Origin: Methylobacterium trifolii
GTDB taxonomy: Bacteria > Pseudomonadota > Alphaproteobacteria > Rhizobiales > Beijerinckiaceae
Direction of reading: 5' to 3'
Assembly: GCF_022179685.1 (NCBI RefSeq)
Contig: NZ_BPRB01000035.1
Coordinates: 16,602-80,601 of the forward strand
DNA length: 64,000 nt
Below the pieces are notes generated by a model. That model saw only the letters and a list, made by a program, of their open reading frames with translations, did not search any database and was not told the origin of the DNA. The translations under genes and the position numbers were made by a program. How positions within the stretch are numbered: position 1 is the stretch's first letter; the number at the start of each line of letters is the position of its first letter. Positions 1 through 8,573 of this stretch are shown here, piece after piece.

Positions 1-575
1 CCCGAGGCCTCGGGCGCGACCCGGGCCAGGGCGTCGCTCAGGACCGGGTCGCCCCTCACCGCGTCGGCCAGCACGTTGTCGGTCTCCAGGGCGAAGGCGG
101 CCCGCGACTGGTCCTCGTCCAGCACCACGAAGCGGGCCGGCACGTTCGCCTCGAAGGGGAACATGTGCAGCAGTCGCTCGCAGAGGGCGTGCAGGGTCTC
201 GATCTTGAGGCCCCCCGGCGTCTCCACCGCGCGGGCGAACAGGCGGCGCGCCGCTTCCAGTCGCTCGCGGCTGGGGGTGGCGCCTGTGAGGTCGGCGAGC
301 TCAGCGCCGAGCGCGGCGTCGTCCAGGGTGACCCAGCGCCCGAGCAGCCGGAACACCTGGATCGACATGTTGGCGGCGGCCGCCTTGGTGAAGGTGAGGC
401 AGAGGATGCGCCCGGGCGCCGCCCCGTCGAGGAGCAGGCGCACCACCCGGTCGGTGAGCACCTTGGTCTTGCCGGCCCCGGCATTGGCCGAGACCCAGGC
501 CGAGGCGCGCGGGTCGGCCGCGTCGCGCTGACGCTCCCGCGTCAGGTCGTCGACGACGAAGGCGTCTTCGGCCAT
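1..575 (-). CDS. addA: Double-strand break repair helicase AddA, N-terminal part (cut by window edge)
   Basis: First 191 codons of the helicase-nuclease subunit of the AddAB complex, which resects double-strand DNA ends for RecA-dependent repair. The gene continues leftwards out of the window. The visible part has the UvrD/Rep-type Walker A loop NAGAGKT at residues 31-37, motif Ia TFTKAAAANM at 61-70, and the AddA-typical stretch LHALCERLLHMFPFEA around residue 130. Its ATG shares one base with the addB stop (TGATG), so the two subunits are probably translationally coupled. The C-terminal nuclease domain lies outside the window and cannot be judged. Confidence 0.93.
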   Translation of the reverse strand, partial: MAEDAFVVDDLTRERQRDAADPRASAWVSANAGAGKTKVLTDRVVRLLLDGAAPGRILCLTFTKAAAANMSIQVFRLLGRWVTLDDAALGAELADLTGATPSRERLEAARRLFARAVETPGGLKIETLHALCERLLHMFPFEANVPARFVVLDEDQSRAAFALETDNVLADAVRGDPVLSDALARVAPEAS

Positions 576-3500
576 CAGCCCTCTCCCTCGCCCCCGAGCG
601 ACCATTCCAGCACGCGGGCGAGATGGTCGTAATCGCCGTAGGACTTCGCGAATTTCGGGTAGGGCCGCGAGGTGTAGGCCGCCTCCCCGGCCATGAAGCG
701 GGCCACCAGCCCGCGCAGGCGCCCGGCATGCTCGGCCACGATCGCGTCCACCGTCCGGGCCTCCCCCCGCGGAGGCTTGAAAGGCGCCGGCACGAAGGGC
801 TTTCGGCCGCCGGAGGCGTGGACGTAGAGAAGGTCGGGCGTCGCCTTCACGGCAGGGAGGCCTTCGAAGGCGCCGGCCATCAGCATCGCGGCCTCCAGGG
901 TGAGCTGCGGCGAGAAGCCGGCGAAGACCTCGCGGTTGCCCGGCGGCTGGCCGGTCTTGAAGTCGACGATGCAGGCGCTGCCGTCCGGGCGCAGTTCGAT
1001 CCGGTCGGCGCGGGCGCGCAGGGTGAAGACCTCCCGGCCCATGGGGATCGCCCAGCGGCCGGAGATCTCGGGGTGGATGCGGGCGAGGTCCGGGCGGCGG
1101 GCGGCCTCCCAGGGCAGGTAGGCGCCGGCCGTGCGCTCGTAGCGGGGCCACCACTCGGCATAGAGTTCGGGATAGGTGTCCTTGATATCCGTGAAGTGGT
1201 CGACGGCGACCTGCGCCAGGACTTCGCGTGCGAGGCCTGGATCGGGCAGGTCGGCCGGGTATTTCAGCGCGAAGCGCCCGAAGACGTCGTGGACGATGGA
1301 GCCCCGGTCGCTGGCGCCGGGCGCGGCGGCCACCGGCTCCAGGGGATCGAGCCCGAGGACGTGGCGGGCGAAGATGACGTAGGGGTCGCGCACCAAAGTC
1401 TCGATCTCGGTGACGCTCAGGCGGCGCGGGAACAGGGCCGGGTCCGGCCGCGGCTTCGGCTGGGTCAGGCGGGGTTGGGCCGGGGCGGCGTCGAGGGCCG
1501 CGGCATAGCCGGTGAAGCGCCGCCCGGCGGCCAGCGCCTCCCCCCAGCGCGTTTCGCCTGAAAACGCGCGCAGGCGCTGGAGCAGCCGGGACGGCACGGT
1601 CGGCGCGCCCTCGCGCTTGAGCGCGCGGGTGATCACCGCGTCGCGGCAGCCCAGGGCCTGGACGAAGTCGTGCGCCATCTGGCCGACGCGGCGCTCGGGC
1701 GGATCGAGGCCGACGCGCTCGCGCATCGGGCGGTTGAGGAAGGCGTCGGTGACGGTCTTCATCGGCCAGACGCCCTCGTCGAGGCCGCCGAGGACGACGC
1801 GGTCGGCACCGAGCAGGCGGGCTTCCAGCAGGCCGAGGATGCGCAGGCGCGGATGCGGGGCCGTCCCTGCGCAGGCCACGACCCGCTCGCGGGCCAGCGC
1901 CGTGAAGAAGGCCGGGTAGTCGGCGAAGCGCCCGTCGAGGCGGTCGGGCCGGGCCATCGCGAAATCGTCGAACAGGGCGTCGAGGCAGGCCAGCGACGCC
2001 TCGGGGGCGGGCTCCCGGTCGTCCGGCGGCCCTTCGAGCAGCCACTCGCAGGCGGCCCGGTGGCGGCCGGCGAGGGTGACGAGATCGCCGGTCTTCGCCT
2101 CGTCCGGGGCCGGGAAGTCGACGAAGGCCGCCTCCAGGCCGTCCACGACCCGCTCGGCCAGGTCCCAGTCGAGGTCGGTCAGGCGCTGCTTGGCGCGGGG
2201 GCGGCGCTGGCCCTCGCCCTGCCGCTGGTCGCGCAAAGCCGCGCGGATGCCGGCAAATCCGGCCTTGGGCGCCGGCCCGCGCAACGCCCCGATCTCCAGG
2301 GCCGCCGCGCCGCGCACGACCTCGCCCCGCGGCAGCCCGATCCGCACCAGGGGATGGGCCAGCAGGGCGATGATCCGGGCGGGGATCGCGTCGCCGTGCC
2401 GGTCGCCTGCGCGGATGAGGAGGTCGGCGGCCAGTTCCGCGGCAAGCCGCGCCAGCCGCCCCGCGGGGCTGCGCGCCAGGGGGAGGCCGGCCGAATCCTC
2501 GGCGACGATGCCCCAGCGGGCGAGTTCGGCAGCCACGCGTATGGCCAGCCCCCGGTCCGGGGTGACCAGGGCGGCGCTGGCGCCAGAGGTCTCCAGGGTC
2601 TCGCGCAGGGCGATCGCGGCGACGAGCGCCTCCTCCCGCTCGTCGGCCGCCTCCACCACGGCGAGCCCCGCGAGCCCGAGAGCGGCGGTGGCGTCGCGTT
2701 CCTGCGCATCCAGGCGCGCCCAGGCGTCCGTCGTCTCGGCAGGCCGCAGGGCCTCGGACAGGAGGCGCGCCCGCGCCGCCTCCTCGGGGCGAGAGCGGCC
2801 GAGGTCGGTCACGGCCCCGCGCGGCAGGTTCATGCAGTCCGGGCCGAGCAGGCGGTGCAGCACCGCCTGCGGGTGGCCGTGGGCGATCGCGCGCGTAGGC
2901 CCCTCCCCCGTCTCGATCGCGTCCCATCCGGTCGCATCGAGGTCCAGGTCGAGGCCCGGCAGCACCACGGCGCCCCGGCGCAGACCCGCGACGGCAGCGA
3001 TCAACTTGGCGGTGGCCGGCACCGAGCCGGTCGAGCCGGCGATCACCACCGGGTCGTCCGGCCGCTCGCGCGCGAGGCGCGCCGCCTCGGCCAGGACGAG
3101 GCTTCGGGCGCGGAAGACCGGGTCACTCAAACTCCGCTCGGCCAGGATCGCCGGCCACGCCTCGGCGGCGATGCGCAGGAAGTCGAGGGTGAGGCCGAAA
3201 TAGCGGGAGTATTCCGCCTCGACGGCGGCGCCGATCTCCGACCAGGGCAACCCCTCCACGGTCAGCGCATCCATCAGGCGTTCGAGGTCGCCGGCGAGGC
3301 CGATGGCGTCGGCCGGCGAGGACGGCACCAGGAACGGCACGTCGTCGTCGATGGGCAGGAGCCGGCGGTCCACCGTGTCGGCCCAGGCCTGGACGAGGCG
3401 GGCGAGGATGAGACGCCGCTCCAGGGGCGGGATCGGCGGGTTGAGGCTGTCGGGGCCGTTCTCCAGCAGCGGCTCGGCGGCGAGATCGAGTTCCGCCTCG

Positions 3501-3748
3501 TCGGCCTCGCCCAGGGGAATCATCCGCGGCAGCAGCGCCGCCGCGCCGAGGCGCCGTCCGAGGATCGCCGCCAGCGCGCGGGTCGCCCGGCGCGTGGGCA
3601 GGAACACCGTCACGCCGGCCAGCGCCAGGGGATCGGCCCCGACCGGGCCCACGAGGCGCCCGTCGATCAGGGCCTCGGCCAGGGTCGGCAGGAAGGGCGC
3701 GCCGCGGGAGATGGTGAAGACGTGGGAGTCGGGCATGCGAGGTTCCAT
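575..3748 (-). CDS. addB: Double-strand break repair protein AddB
   Basis: Partner of AddA in the AddAB helicase-nuclease. About 1057 residues, usual for alphaproteobacterial AddB. The N-terminal region is the inactive helicase-like half. The C-terminal nuclease domain shows the RecB-family signature RADRIELRPDG followed by IVDFKTG (near residue 930) and a downstream QL..EAAM segment, which together supply the Asp and Lys of the PD-(D/E)XK site. The start is ambiguous: GTG at 3751, ATG at 3748 and ATG at 3736 are in frame; 3748 is used here. It lies 115 bases downstream of the murU-like gene and overlaps addA by one base, so all four genes on this strand probably form one transcription unit. 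Confidence 0.94.
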   Translation of the reverse strand: MEPRMPDSHVFTISRGAPFLPTLAEALIDGRLVGPVGADPLALAGVTVFLPTRRATRALAAILGRRLGAAALLPRMIPLGEADEAELDLAAEPLLENGPDSLNPPIPPLERRLILARLVQAWADTVDRRLLPIDDDVPFLVPSSPADAIGLAGDLERLMDALTVEGLPWSEIGAAVEAEYSRYFGLTLDFLRIAAEAWPAILAERSLSDPVFRARSLVLAEAARLARERPDDPVVIAGSTGSVPATAKLIAAVAGLRRGAVVLPGLDLDLDATGWDAIETGEGPTRAIAHGHPQAVLHRLLGPDCMNLPRGAVTDLGRSRPEEAARARLLSEALRPAETTDAWARLDAQERDATAALGLAGLAVVEAADEREEALVAAIALRETLETSGASAALVTPDRGLAIRVAAELARWGIVAEDSAGLPLARSPAGRLARLAAELAADLLIRAGDRHGDAIPARIIALLAHPLVRIGLPRGEVVRGAAALEIGALRGPAPKAGFAGIRAALRDQRQGEGQRRPRAKQRLTDLDWDLAERVVDGLEAAFVDFPAPDEAKTGDLVTLAGRHRAACEWLLEGPPDDREPAPEASLACLDALFDDFAMARPDRLDGRFADYPAFFTALARERVVACAGTAPHPRLRILGLLEARLLGADRVVLGGLDEGVWPMKTVTDAFLNRPMRERVGLDPPERRVGQMAHDFVQALGCRDAVITRALKREGAPTVPSRLLQRLRAFSGETRWGEALAAGRRFTGYAAALDAAPAQPRLTQPKPRPDPALFPRRLSVTEIETLVRDPYVIFARHVLGLDPLEPVAAAPGASDRGSIVHDVFGRFALKYPADLPDPGLAREVLAQVAVDHFTDIKDTYPELYAEWWPRYERTAGAYLPWEAARRPDLARIHPEISGRWAIPMGREVFTLRARADRIELRPDGSACIVDFKTGQPPGNREVFAGFSPQLTLEAAMLMAGAFEGLPAVKATPDLLYVHASGGRKPFVPAPFKPPRGEARTVDAIVAEHAGRLRGLVARFMAGEAAYTSRPYPKFAKSYGDYDHLARVLEWSLGGEGEG

Positions 3749-3863
3749 CACCGCTTCGCCGAACCGGGCCGACGCACGACGGCGCGCCCGATCCGGCGAC
3801 CGCCTGCAACGACGACTCTACGCGTTCATTGTTCGTTCTTCAAACGCCCCAAGCCTTGGCGCC

Positions 3864-4616
3864 TCACCCCTCCCGCGCGCTCAGCCGCACCCGCTCCTCC
3901 GCCGCCCGGATCGCCTCCGGCGTGCCGACGTGCAGCCACTGGCCGTCGAGGCGCACGCCGAACAGGCGCGCGTTCGCAATGGCCCGGTCGAACAGCAGGT
4001 TGAGGGAGAAGGCGCCCTCCGGCGTGTCGGCGAACAGTTCCGGCTTCAGGATCGCGACGCCCGCGTAGATGAAGGGGGCGATCTCGCGCTCGCCGCGCCG
4101 TTCCAGGCGCCCGTCCGGGTCCATCACGAAGTCGCCCGCGCCCTCGTAGCCGAGGCTGGTGGCGGTGGGGGCGACCAGCAGCAGGACGTCCATGGCGTCG
4201 GCGTCCCAGCCCGCGATCATGCGCGCGAGGTTGGGGTTCGGGCCCTCGAGCCAGAAGGAATCCGAGTTCAGCACCACGAACGGCCCGTCGCCGACAAGCT
4301 CGAGCGCCTTCCGGATGCCGCCGCCGGTCTCCAGCAGCGCCGCGCGCTCGTCGGAGACGACGATGCGCGGGGCCGTCTCGCGGCGGGCGAGGTGCCCCTC
4401 GATCAGGTCGGCGAGATAGTGGACGTTGACCACGGCCGTCTCGATGCCGGCCTCCGCCGCGCGGTCGAGGGCGTGGTCGAGAAGGGCCTTGCCGGCCACC
4501 TCCACCAGGGGTTTCGGCACCGTCGCGGTCACGGGCCGCATGCGCTTGCCCAGGCCCGCCGCGAGGACGAAGGCGCGGGTGACGGCGGGAATCGCGGCGT
4601 CTCGGGTCTCGCTCAT
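3864..4616 (-). CDS. murU: Nucleotidyltransferase, MurU-like (N-acetylmuramate alpha-1-phosphate uridylyltransferase)
   Basis: 250-residue sugar-1-phosphate nucleotidylyltransferase of one Rossmann-like domain. It has the NTP-binding signature AAGLGKRMRPVT near residue 18 followed by VPKPLVEVAGK, and a later LNSDSFW metal-binding aspartate. Length and the lack of a C-terminal beta-helix fit MurU, which makes UDP-MurNAc from MurNAc-1-phosphate in the cell-wall recycling route that bypasses MurA. The gene just upstream encodes the matching sugar-kinase domain (AmgK-like), which strongly favours MurU over mannose-1-phosphate guanylyltransferase; that alternative cannot be excluded from sequence alone. 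30 bases separate it from the upstream fusion gene. Confidence 0.8.
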   Translation of the reverse strand: MSETRDAAIPAVTRAFVLAAGLGKRMRPVTATVPKPLVEVAGKALLDHALDRAAEAGIETAVVNVHYLADLIEGHLARRETAPRIVVSDERAALLETGGGIRKALELVGDGPFVVLNSDSFWLEGPNPNLARMIAGWDADAMDVLLLVAPTATSLGYEGAGDFVMDPDGRLERRGEREIAPFIYAGVAILKPELFADTPEGAFSLNLLFDRAIANARLFGVRLDGQWLHVGTPEAIRAAEERVRLSAREG

Positions 4617-4646
4617 GCGGTCGGCTCGACTGTGGGGAGGCGGCGG

Positions 4647-6272
4647 TCAGGCCACGTCGATGGTGGGCTTCACCAGGTCCGGCAGGTGCTCCGCGTGCCA
4701 GGCACGCAGGTCGGAGAGCGCCGGATGGGCGAGGTTGCGGGCGAGGTAGCCCTCGATCCGCGGCAGGTGGGCGAGGTAGCCGGGCTTGCCGTCGCGCCGG
4801 TCGAGACGGGCGAAGATCCCCAGGATCTTGGTGGCGCGCTGCGCGGCCAGCAGCGCGTAGGCGGTGGCGAAGGCGCCCACGTCGAAGCCGGGGTCGCGGG
4901 CCCGGCGCTCGCGGGCGTAGAGGCCGAGCAGGCGCAGCTCGAACTCGGCGCTGGCGTCGACGCGGGCATCCTGGAGCAGCGAGGCCACGTCGTAGGCCGG
5001 GTGGCCGAGGACCGCGTCCTGGAAGTCGATCAGGCCGACGCGCTCCAGCCCCGTGCGCTCGGGCAGCCAGATCAGGTTCGGCGAGTGGTAGTCGCGCAAG
5101 GTCCAGGTCGGCCGGTCGGGAACCGCCCCTTTCAGTGCCTCGCGCCAGAGCCGGACGAAGTCGGCGCGGGCGGCCTGCGACAGGGTCACGTTCCGGATCG
5201 CCGGAGCGTACCAGTCCGGCAGCAGCTCGGCCTCGAACAGCAGGGCCTCCACGTCGTAGGTGGGCAGGACGTGGTCGATGCCCTCGGCCACCGGCAGCAC
5301 GCCCGGCAGTTCCGTGGCGTGCAGCTTGGCCAGCAGCCGCGTCGCCTCCGAATAGCGCTCCGGCCGCGGGCCGCTCGCATCCGCCACCGGCTCGCTGCCG
5401 AGGTCCTCCAGGATCAGCAGGCCCTCGGCGAGGTCCTCGCCGTAGATGCGCGGCGCGGAGAAGCCCAGCGCCCGCAGGCCCCGGTCCAGGGCCACGAAGG
5501 CGTGGACGCTCTCGGCGAGCTTGACGATGGCGCTGTAGGGCTTGCCGTCCCGCACCGGCGGCCCGTCCGGGCGCGGCGGCGAGATCATCAGCACGGCGCT
5601 GGTGCCGTCGGCATTGGTCAGGCGCTCGTAGGCGCGCGACGAGGCGTCCCCCTGCATCAGCCGGCGCTCGGCCATGTCCCAGTTGGCGCGGGCGAGCAGC
5701 CCCCGTACGGCGCGGGCGCGGTCGAGGCGCGCGCGCATGCCGCCGCTGCCGTCGATGCGGGCGAAGCGCGAGCCCTCGCCGAACTCGGGACGCAGGGCGA
5801 GGTCGATGGTGAGCGTCGGGCCGTCCCGGTGCGGCAGCCGGTCGGGCCACTCCACCAGGGCGATGGCGGATTCGGTCATCTCGTCGAAGCCGAGTTCCAC
5901 CAGTTCGTCCGGCCCGCGCAGGCGGTAGAGGTCGGCGTGGACGATGGCGCGCCCGTCATGGGCCGCGTAGGGCTGGATCAGGGTGAAGGTCGGGCTCGGG
6001 ACTTCGAGCGCCGGGTCGCGCGCCATCTCGCGGATCAGGGCGCGAGCGAGCGTGGTCTTGCCGCCGCCGAGGCCGCCGGAGAGCGCCACGAGGTCGCCCG
6101 GCATCAGGAACTCGGACAGGAACAGGCCGAGGTCCTCCGTGGCGCCCTCCTCGGGCAGCACGATCTCCCACGGGGCGGGCTCCGAAGGCGCGGGCTCGGA
6201 GGGCGCGGGCGCTCCCGGAGCAGGCTGGTCCTGCGGGCGCATGTCCGGATCGTCCTCGCCCAAAGCCGACAT
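4647..6272 (-). CDS. tsaE: Fusion: TsaE (tRNA t6A ATPase) - AmgK-like sugar kinase
   Basis: 541-residue two-domain protein. Residues about 40-185 are TsaE, the ATPase of the TsaBDE complex making N6-threonylcarbamoyladenosine at tRNA position 37: Walker A GGLGGGKTT at 66-74, SPTFTLIQPY, HADLYRL and the C-terminal VEWPDR are all present. Residues about 200-525 are an aminoglycoside-phosphotransferase-fold kinase with catalytic loop LRDYHSPN near 395 and metal-binding IDFQDAV near 415, resembling AmgK, the anomeric MurNAc/GlcNAc kinase. A Pro/Ala/Glu/Ser-rich leader (residues 16-36) precedes TsaE. The next gene is MurU-like, which supports the AmgK reading. Similar fusions occur in Rhizobiales. 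Both active sites look intact. Confidence 0.88.
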   Translation of the reverse strand: MSALGEDDPDMRPQDQPAPGAPAPSEPAPSEPAPWEIVLPEEGATEDLGLFLSEFLMPGDLVALSGGLGGGKTTLARALIREMARDPALEVPSPTFTLIQPYAAHDGRAIVHADLYRLRGPDELVELGFDEMTESAIALVEWPDRLPHRDGPTLTIDLALRPEFGEGSRFARIDGSGGMRARLDRARAVRGLLARANWDMAERRLMQGDASSRAYERLTNADGTSAVLMISPPRPDGPPVRDGKPYSAIVKLAESVHAFVALDRGLRALGFSAPRIYGEDLAEGLLILEDLGSEPVADASGPRPERYSEATRLLAKLHATELPGVLPVAEGIDHVLPTYDVEALLFEAELLPDWYAPAIRNVTLSQAARADFVRLWREALKGAVPDRPTWTLRDYHSPNLIWLPERTGLERVGLIDFQDAVLGHPAYDVASLLQDARVDASAEFELRLLGLYARERRARDPGFDVGAFATAYALLAAQRATKILGIFARLDRRDGKPGYLAHLPRIEGYLARNLAHPALSDLRAWHAEHLPDLVKPTIDVA

Positions 6273-6526
6273 CTCCTCGGTCCGCCACGTCCCCGGCCCG
6301 CTGCGCGGTCCTTCGCGGGGACGGCGCGGCTGCGGGCGTTTCTAGCGGAGGATCGTTAACCGAACATCGTGCCAACCCGAAGCCGCCCGTGGCATGACCG
6401 CCCGCATGCCATCAAAAAGTCCGGCGCGCGCGATCGAATCGAGGACATGGATGCCTCGCGCCCTTGACCGTCCATTGCGCCGGTGTCATCTCGTCTCCTG
6501 TCGCTAACGCGTTGAAAATCAACTAG
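6273..6526. other. Intergenic region between divergent tsaE and bfd
   Basis: Together with the next 89 bases this is a 343-base gap between divergent genes. No convincing open frame is visible. The left half is GC-rich like the coding DNA; the right end (6500-6545) is clearly AT-richer and is probably the bfd promoter, holding the Irr-type site listed separately. A tsaE promoter is presumably also here, but I cannot point to its -35 and -10 elements. Confidence 0.5.
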
Positions 6527-6543
6527 TTTTCAAGAGTTCTAAT
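6527..6543 (+). promoter_or_regulatory. Probable Irr operator (iron control element, ICE box) upstream of bfd-bfr
   Basis: TTTTCAA-GAG-TTCTAAT matches the rhizobial Irr ICE consensus TTTAGAA-N3-TTCTAAA at 11 of 14 half-site positions with the correct 3-base spacer. It ends 72 bases before the bfd ATG in the only AT-rich stretch of the gap. In Rhizobiales Irr binds such sites when haem and iron are low and represses iron-storage genes, which fits control of bacterioferritin. An overlapping GAAAA...TTTTC inverted repeat lies just upstream (6514-6531). Confidence 0.6.
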
Positions 6544-6615
6544 CTAGCGCGAACCTAAGACGACCCGCTTCAGCCGCGGGGCATTCCACACGAGAAGGCG
6601 GGTTTTACGGATCGC

Positions 6616-6897
6616 ATGATCGTCTGTTCCTGCAACGTCCTGTCCGACGGCGCCGTGCGCGACTGCCTCAACGGCGGCCCGGCCTGTCCGCGCACGCCCG
6701 CCCAGGTCTATGCCTGCCTCGGCTGCAGCCCGAAATGCGGGCGCTGCGCCCGCACCATCCGCGCGATCATGCGCAACGCCCTCGAAGGTGCGGCCCTGGA
6801 CGCCGCGCATGGGGGCAGCCATGCCTGCAATACGGGTTGCGCGAGCGGATGTAGTTTGGGAAAGGTCCAAACTGCGGGTGAGGGGATCGCCGCCTGA
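6616..6897 (+). CDS. bfd: Bacterioferritin-associated ferredoxin (Bfd), Cys-rich tail
   Basis: 93-residue [2Fe-2S] protein of the BFD-like family. Cysteines 4 and 6 (CSC) and 41 and 44 (KCGRC) fit the cluster-ligand pattern of Escherichia coli Bfd, which docks on bacterioferritin and donates electrons to release stored iron. The family is usually near 65 residues; here a C-terminal extension adds cysteines 71, 75 and 79 spaced C-x3-C-x3-C, and there are extra cysteines at 17, 24, 34 and 37. Bacterioferritin follows 60 bases downstream on the same strand, so the pair is probably co-transcribed from the Irr-regulated promoter. Confidence 0.9.
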   Translation: MIVCSCNVLSDGAVRDCLNGGPACPRTPAQVYACLGCSPKCGRCARTIRAIMRNALEGAALDAAHGGSHACNTGCASGCSLGKVQTAGEGIAA

Positions 6898-6957
6898 CGG
6901 CTTGAGCCCGGCCCATCCCCTCCCGAACCAGACGGGACAGAAGGGGAGTCCGATCGG

Positions 6958-7455
6958 ATGAAGGGCGACACCAAGGTCATCGAGTACCTCAACCGGGGCC
7001 TGCGCAGCGAACTGACGGCCGTGAGCCAGTACTGGCTGCATTTCCGCATGCTGAACGACTGGGGCTACATCGAGCTCGCGAAGTTCTGGCGCAAGGAATC
7101 GATCGAGGAGATGAACCACGCGGACCGCTTCGTGGACCGCATCCTGTTCCTCGACGGCTTCCCGAACCTCCAGGAACTCGATCCGCTGCGGATCGGCCAG
7201 AACGTCCAGGAGATCATCACGTGCGACCTCGCGGCCGAGAACGAGGCCCGCGCCCTCTACCTGGAAGCCGCCAAGTACTGCGATTCGATCAACGACCGGG
7301 TCACGAAGAAGCTGTTCGAGGCCCTGGCCGAGGACGAGGAGGGCCATATCGACTTCCTCGAGACGCAGCTCGAACTGATCGGCCAGATCGGCCTGCCGCT
7401 CTACGCCCAGCGCCACATCGGCGGCCTGGAGCCGATCGCGCCGGAAGCCGTCTAG
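6958..7455 (+). CDS. bfr: Bacterioferritin
   Basis: 165-residue haem-containing ferritin forming a 24-subunit iron-storage shell in the cytoplasm. All di-iron ferroxidase ligands are present at canonical positions: Glu18, Glu51, His54, Glu94, Glu127 and His130. Met52, the axial haem ligand shared between subunits, is also there. An AGGGGAG Shine-Dalgarno at about 6940 supports the ATG at 6958. It follows bfd, its electron-donor partner. Confidence 0.97.
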   Translation: MKGDTKVIEYLNRGLRSELTAVSQYWLHFRMLNDWGYIELAKFWRKESIEEMNHADRFVDRILFLDGFPNLQELDPLRIGQNVQEIITCDLAAENEARALYLEAAKYCDSINDRVTKKLFEALAEDEEGHIDFLETQLELIGQIGLPLYAQRHIGGLEPIAPEAV

Positions 7456-7523
7456 GTTCTCGACGCCTCCGGCCGGGCAGGTCGCGGACGTGCCGCGACC
7501 CGAGTGCGGCCTCTCCTCCCCCA

Positions 7524-7585
7524 CGGATCTCGGGCTTGGCCGAGATCCGCACTCTCGCTGGCTCAAGTCGGGCAAGCCCGACTTG
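7524..7585. repeat. Two tandem perfect hairpins (REP-like) between bfr and dapB
   Basis: Hairpin 1 spans 7524-7549: 10-bp perfect stem CGGATCTCGG with a 6-base loop. Hairpin 2 spans 7564-7585: 9-bp perfect stem CAAGTCGGG with a 4-base loop. Neither is followed by a run of T. They lie 70 bases past the bfr stop, so could end or stabilise the bfd-bfr transcript, but the paired layout looks more like an intergenic REP element. A related AGTCGG...CCGACT hairpin occurs at 49221-49236. Confidence 0.6.
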
Positions 7586-7681
7586 GGATGGGGCGGGGAA
7601 CCGCGTTCCGGAATAGTGACTCATCCGGGCGCGGGCGCTGCGTGAACCTGCCAGCCCCCTAACAGAGGCAGATCCGAGACA

Positions 7682-8479
7682 ATGCGGCTCGTCGTTGTGG
7701 GCGCCGACGGGCGCATGGGGCGGATGCTGGTGCGCGCGGTGGCGCAGGCCGAGGGCTGCACCCTGTCGGGGGCGATCGAGCGCGAGGGCTCGGCCGCGCT
7801 CGGCCAGGATGCCGGGGTGCTGGCCGGCCTGCCGCCCCTGGGCGTGCCGGTCACGGACGACCCGCTGACGGCGTTCGCCGCGACCGACGGGGTGCTCGAC
7901 TTCACAGGTCCTGCCGCCACCGTCCACTTCGCCGAACTCGCGGCCCAGGCCCGCATCGTCCACGTGGTAGGCACCACGGGCCTGTCGGAGGCCGACCTCG
8001 CCAAGCTCCGGGCCGCCGCCTACCACGCCCGCATCGTGCGCTCTGGCAACATGTCGCTGGGCGTCAACCTCGTGGCCGACCTGGTGCGGCGGGTCGCGGC
8101 GGCTTTGGGACCGGACTTCGACATCGAGATCGCCGAGATGCACCACCGGATGAAGGTCGATGCGCCCTCCGGCACGGCGCTGCTGCTGGGCGAGGCCGCC
8201 GCCGAGGGCCGCGGCGTGGACCTGGCGGAGGTGCGCGTCTCGACCCGCGACGGCCATACCGGGGCCCGCAGGCCCGGCGACATCGGCTTCGCGACGCTGC
8301 GCGGCGGCAGCGTGGTCGGCGACCACAGCGTGATCTTCGCAGGCGCCGGCGAGCGCATCACCATCAGCCACCACGCCGAGGATCGCGGCCTGTTCGCGGC
8401 CGGCGCCGTCAGGGCGGCCCTGTGGGCACATCCCAAGCCCCCCGGCCTCTATTCCATGACGGACGTGCTCGGCCTGTAG
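7682..8479 (+). CDS. dapB: 4-hydroxy-tetrahydrodipicolinate reductase
   Basis: 265 residues. Reduces 4-hydroxy-tetrahydrodipicolinate with NAD(P)H in the diaminopimelate/lysine pathway. The N-terminal nucleotide fold begins [12 protein letters not shown]. The family signature around residues 156-170 is intact: [15 protein letters not shown], with the catalytic His pair and Lys. FTGPAAT and GTTGLS cofactor-side motifs are also present. First gene of a rightward run dapB, gpmA, alkB; 94 bases separate it from gpmA. Confidence 0.97.
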   Translation: MRLVVVGADGRMGRMLVRAVAQAEGCTLSGAIEREGSAALGQDAGVLAGLPPLGVPVTDDPLTAFAATDGVLDFTGPAATVHFAELAAQARIVHVVGTTGLSEADLAKLRAAAYHARIVRSGNMSLGVNLVADLVRRVAAALGPDFDIEIAEMHHRMKVDAPSGTALLLGEAAAEGRGVDLAEVRVSTRDGHTGARRPGDIGFATLRGGSVVGDHSVIFAGAGERITISHHAEDRGLFAAGAVRAALWAHPKPPGLYSMTDVLGL

Positions 8480-8573
8480 TGCCCGAGCTTGGGCGTTGGC
8501 ACCGCCTCTGCTACGAGCCGGCCGCATGTAGTCGGCGCCGATCCGCCGGCCCGACCCCAAGGAATCTTTCGCG

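Noticed and set aside
1670..4003. Very long open frame on the plus strand opposite addB (and similar ones at 3303-6359, 10434-12737, 12724-15009, 19251-20588 and 49235-51196).
   Set aside because: In DNA of this GC content antisense frames stay open for kilobases. Their products are low-complexity Arg/Gly/His/Asp-rich, without motifs, and lie opposite clearly recognised genes.
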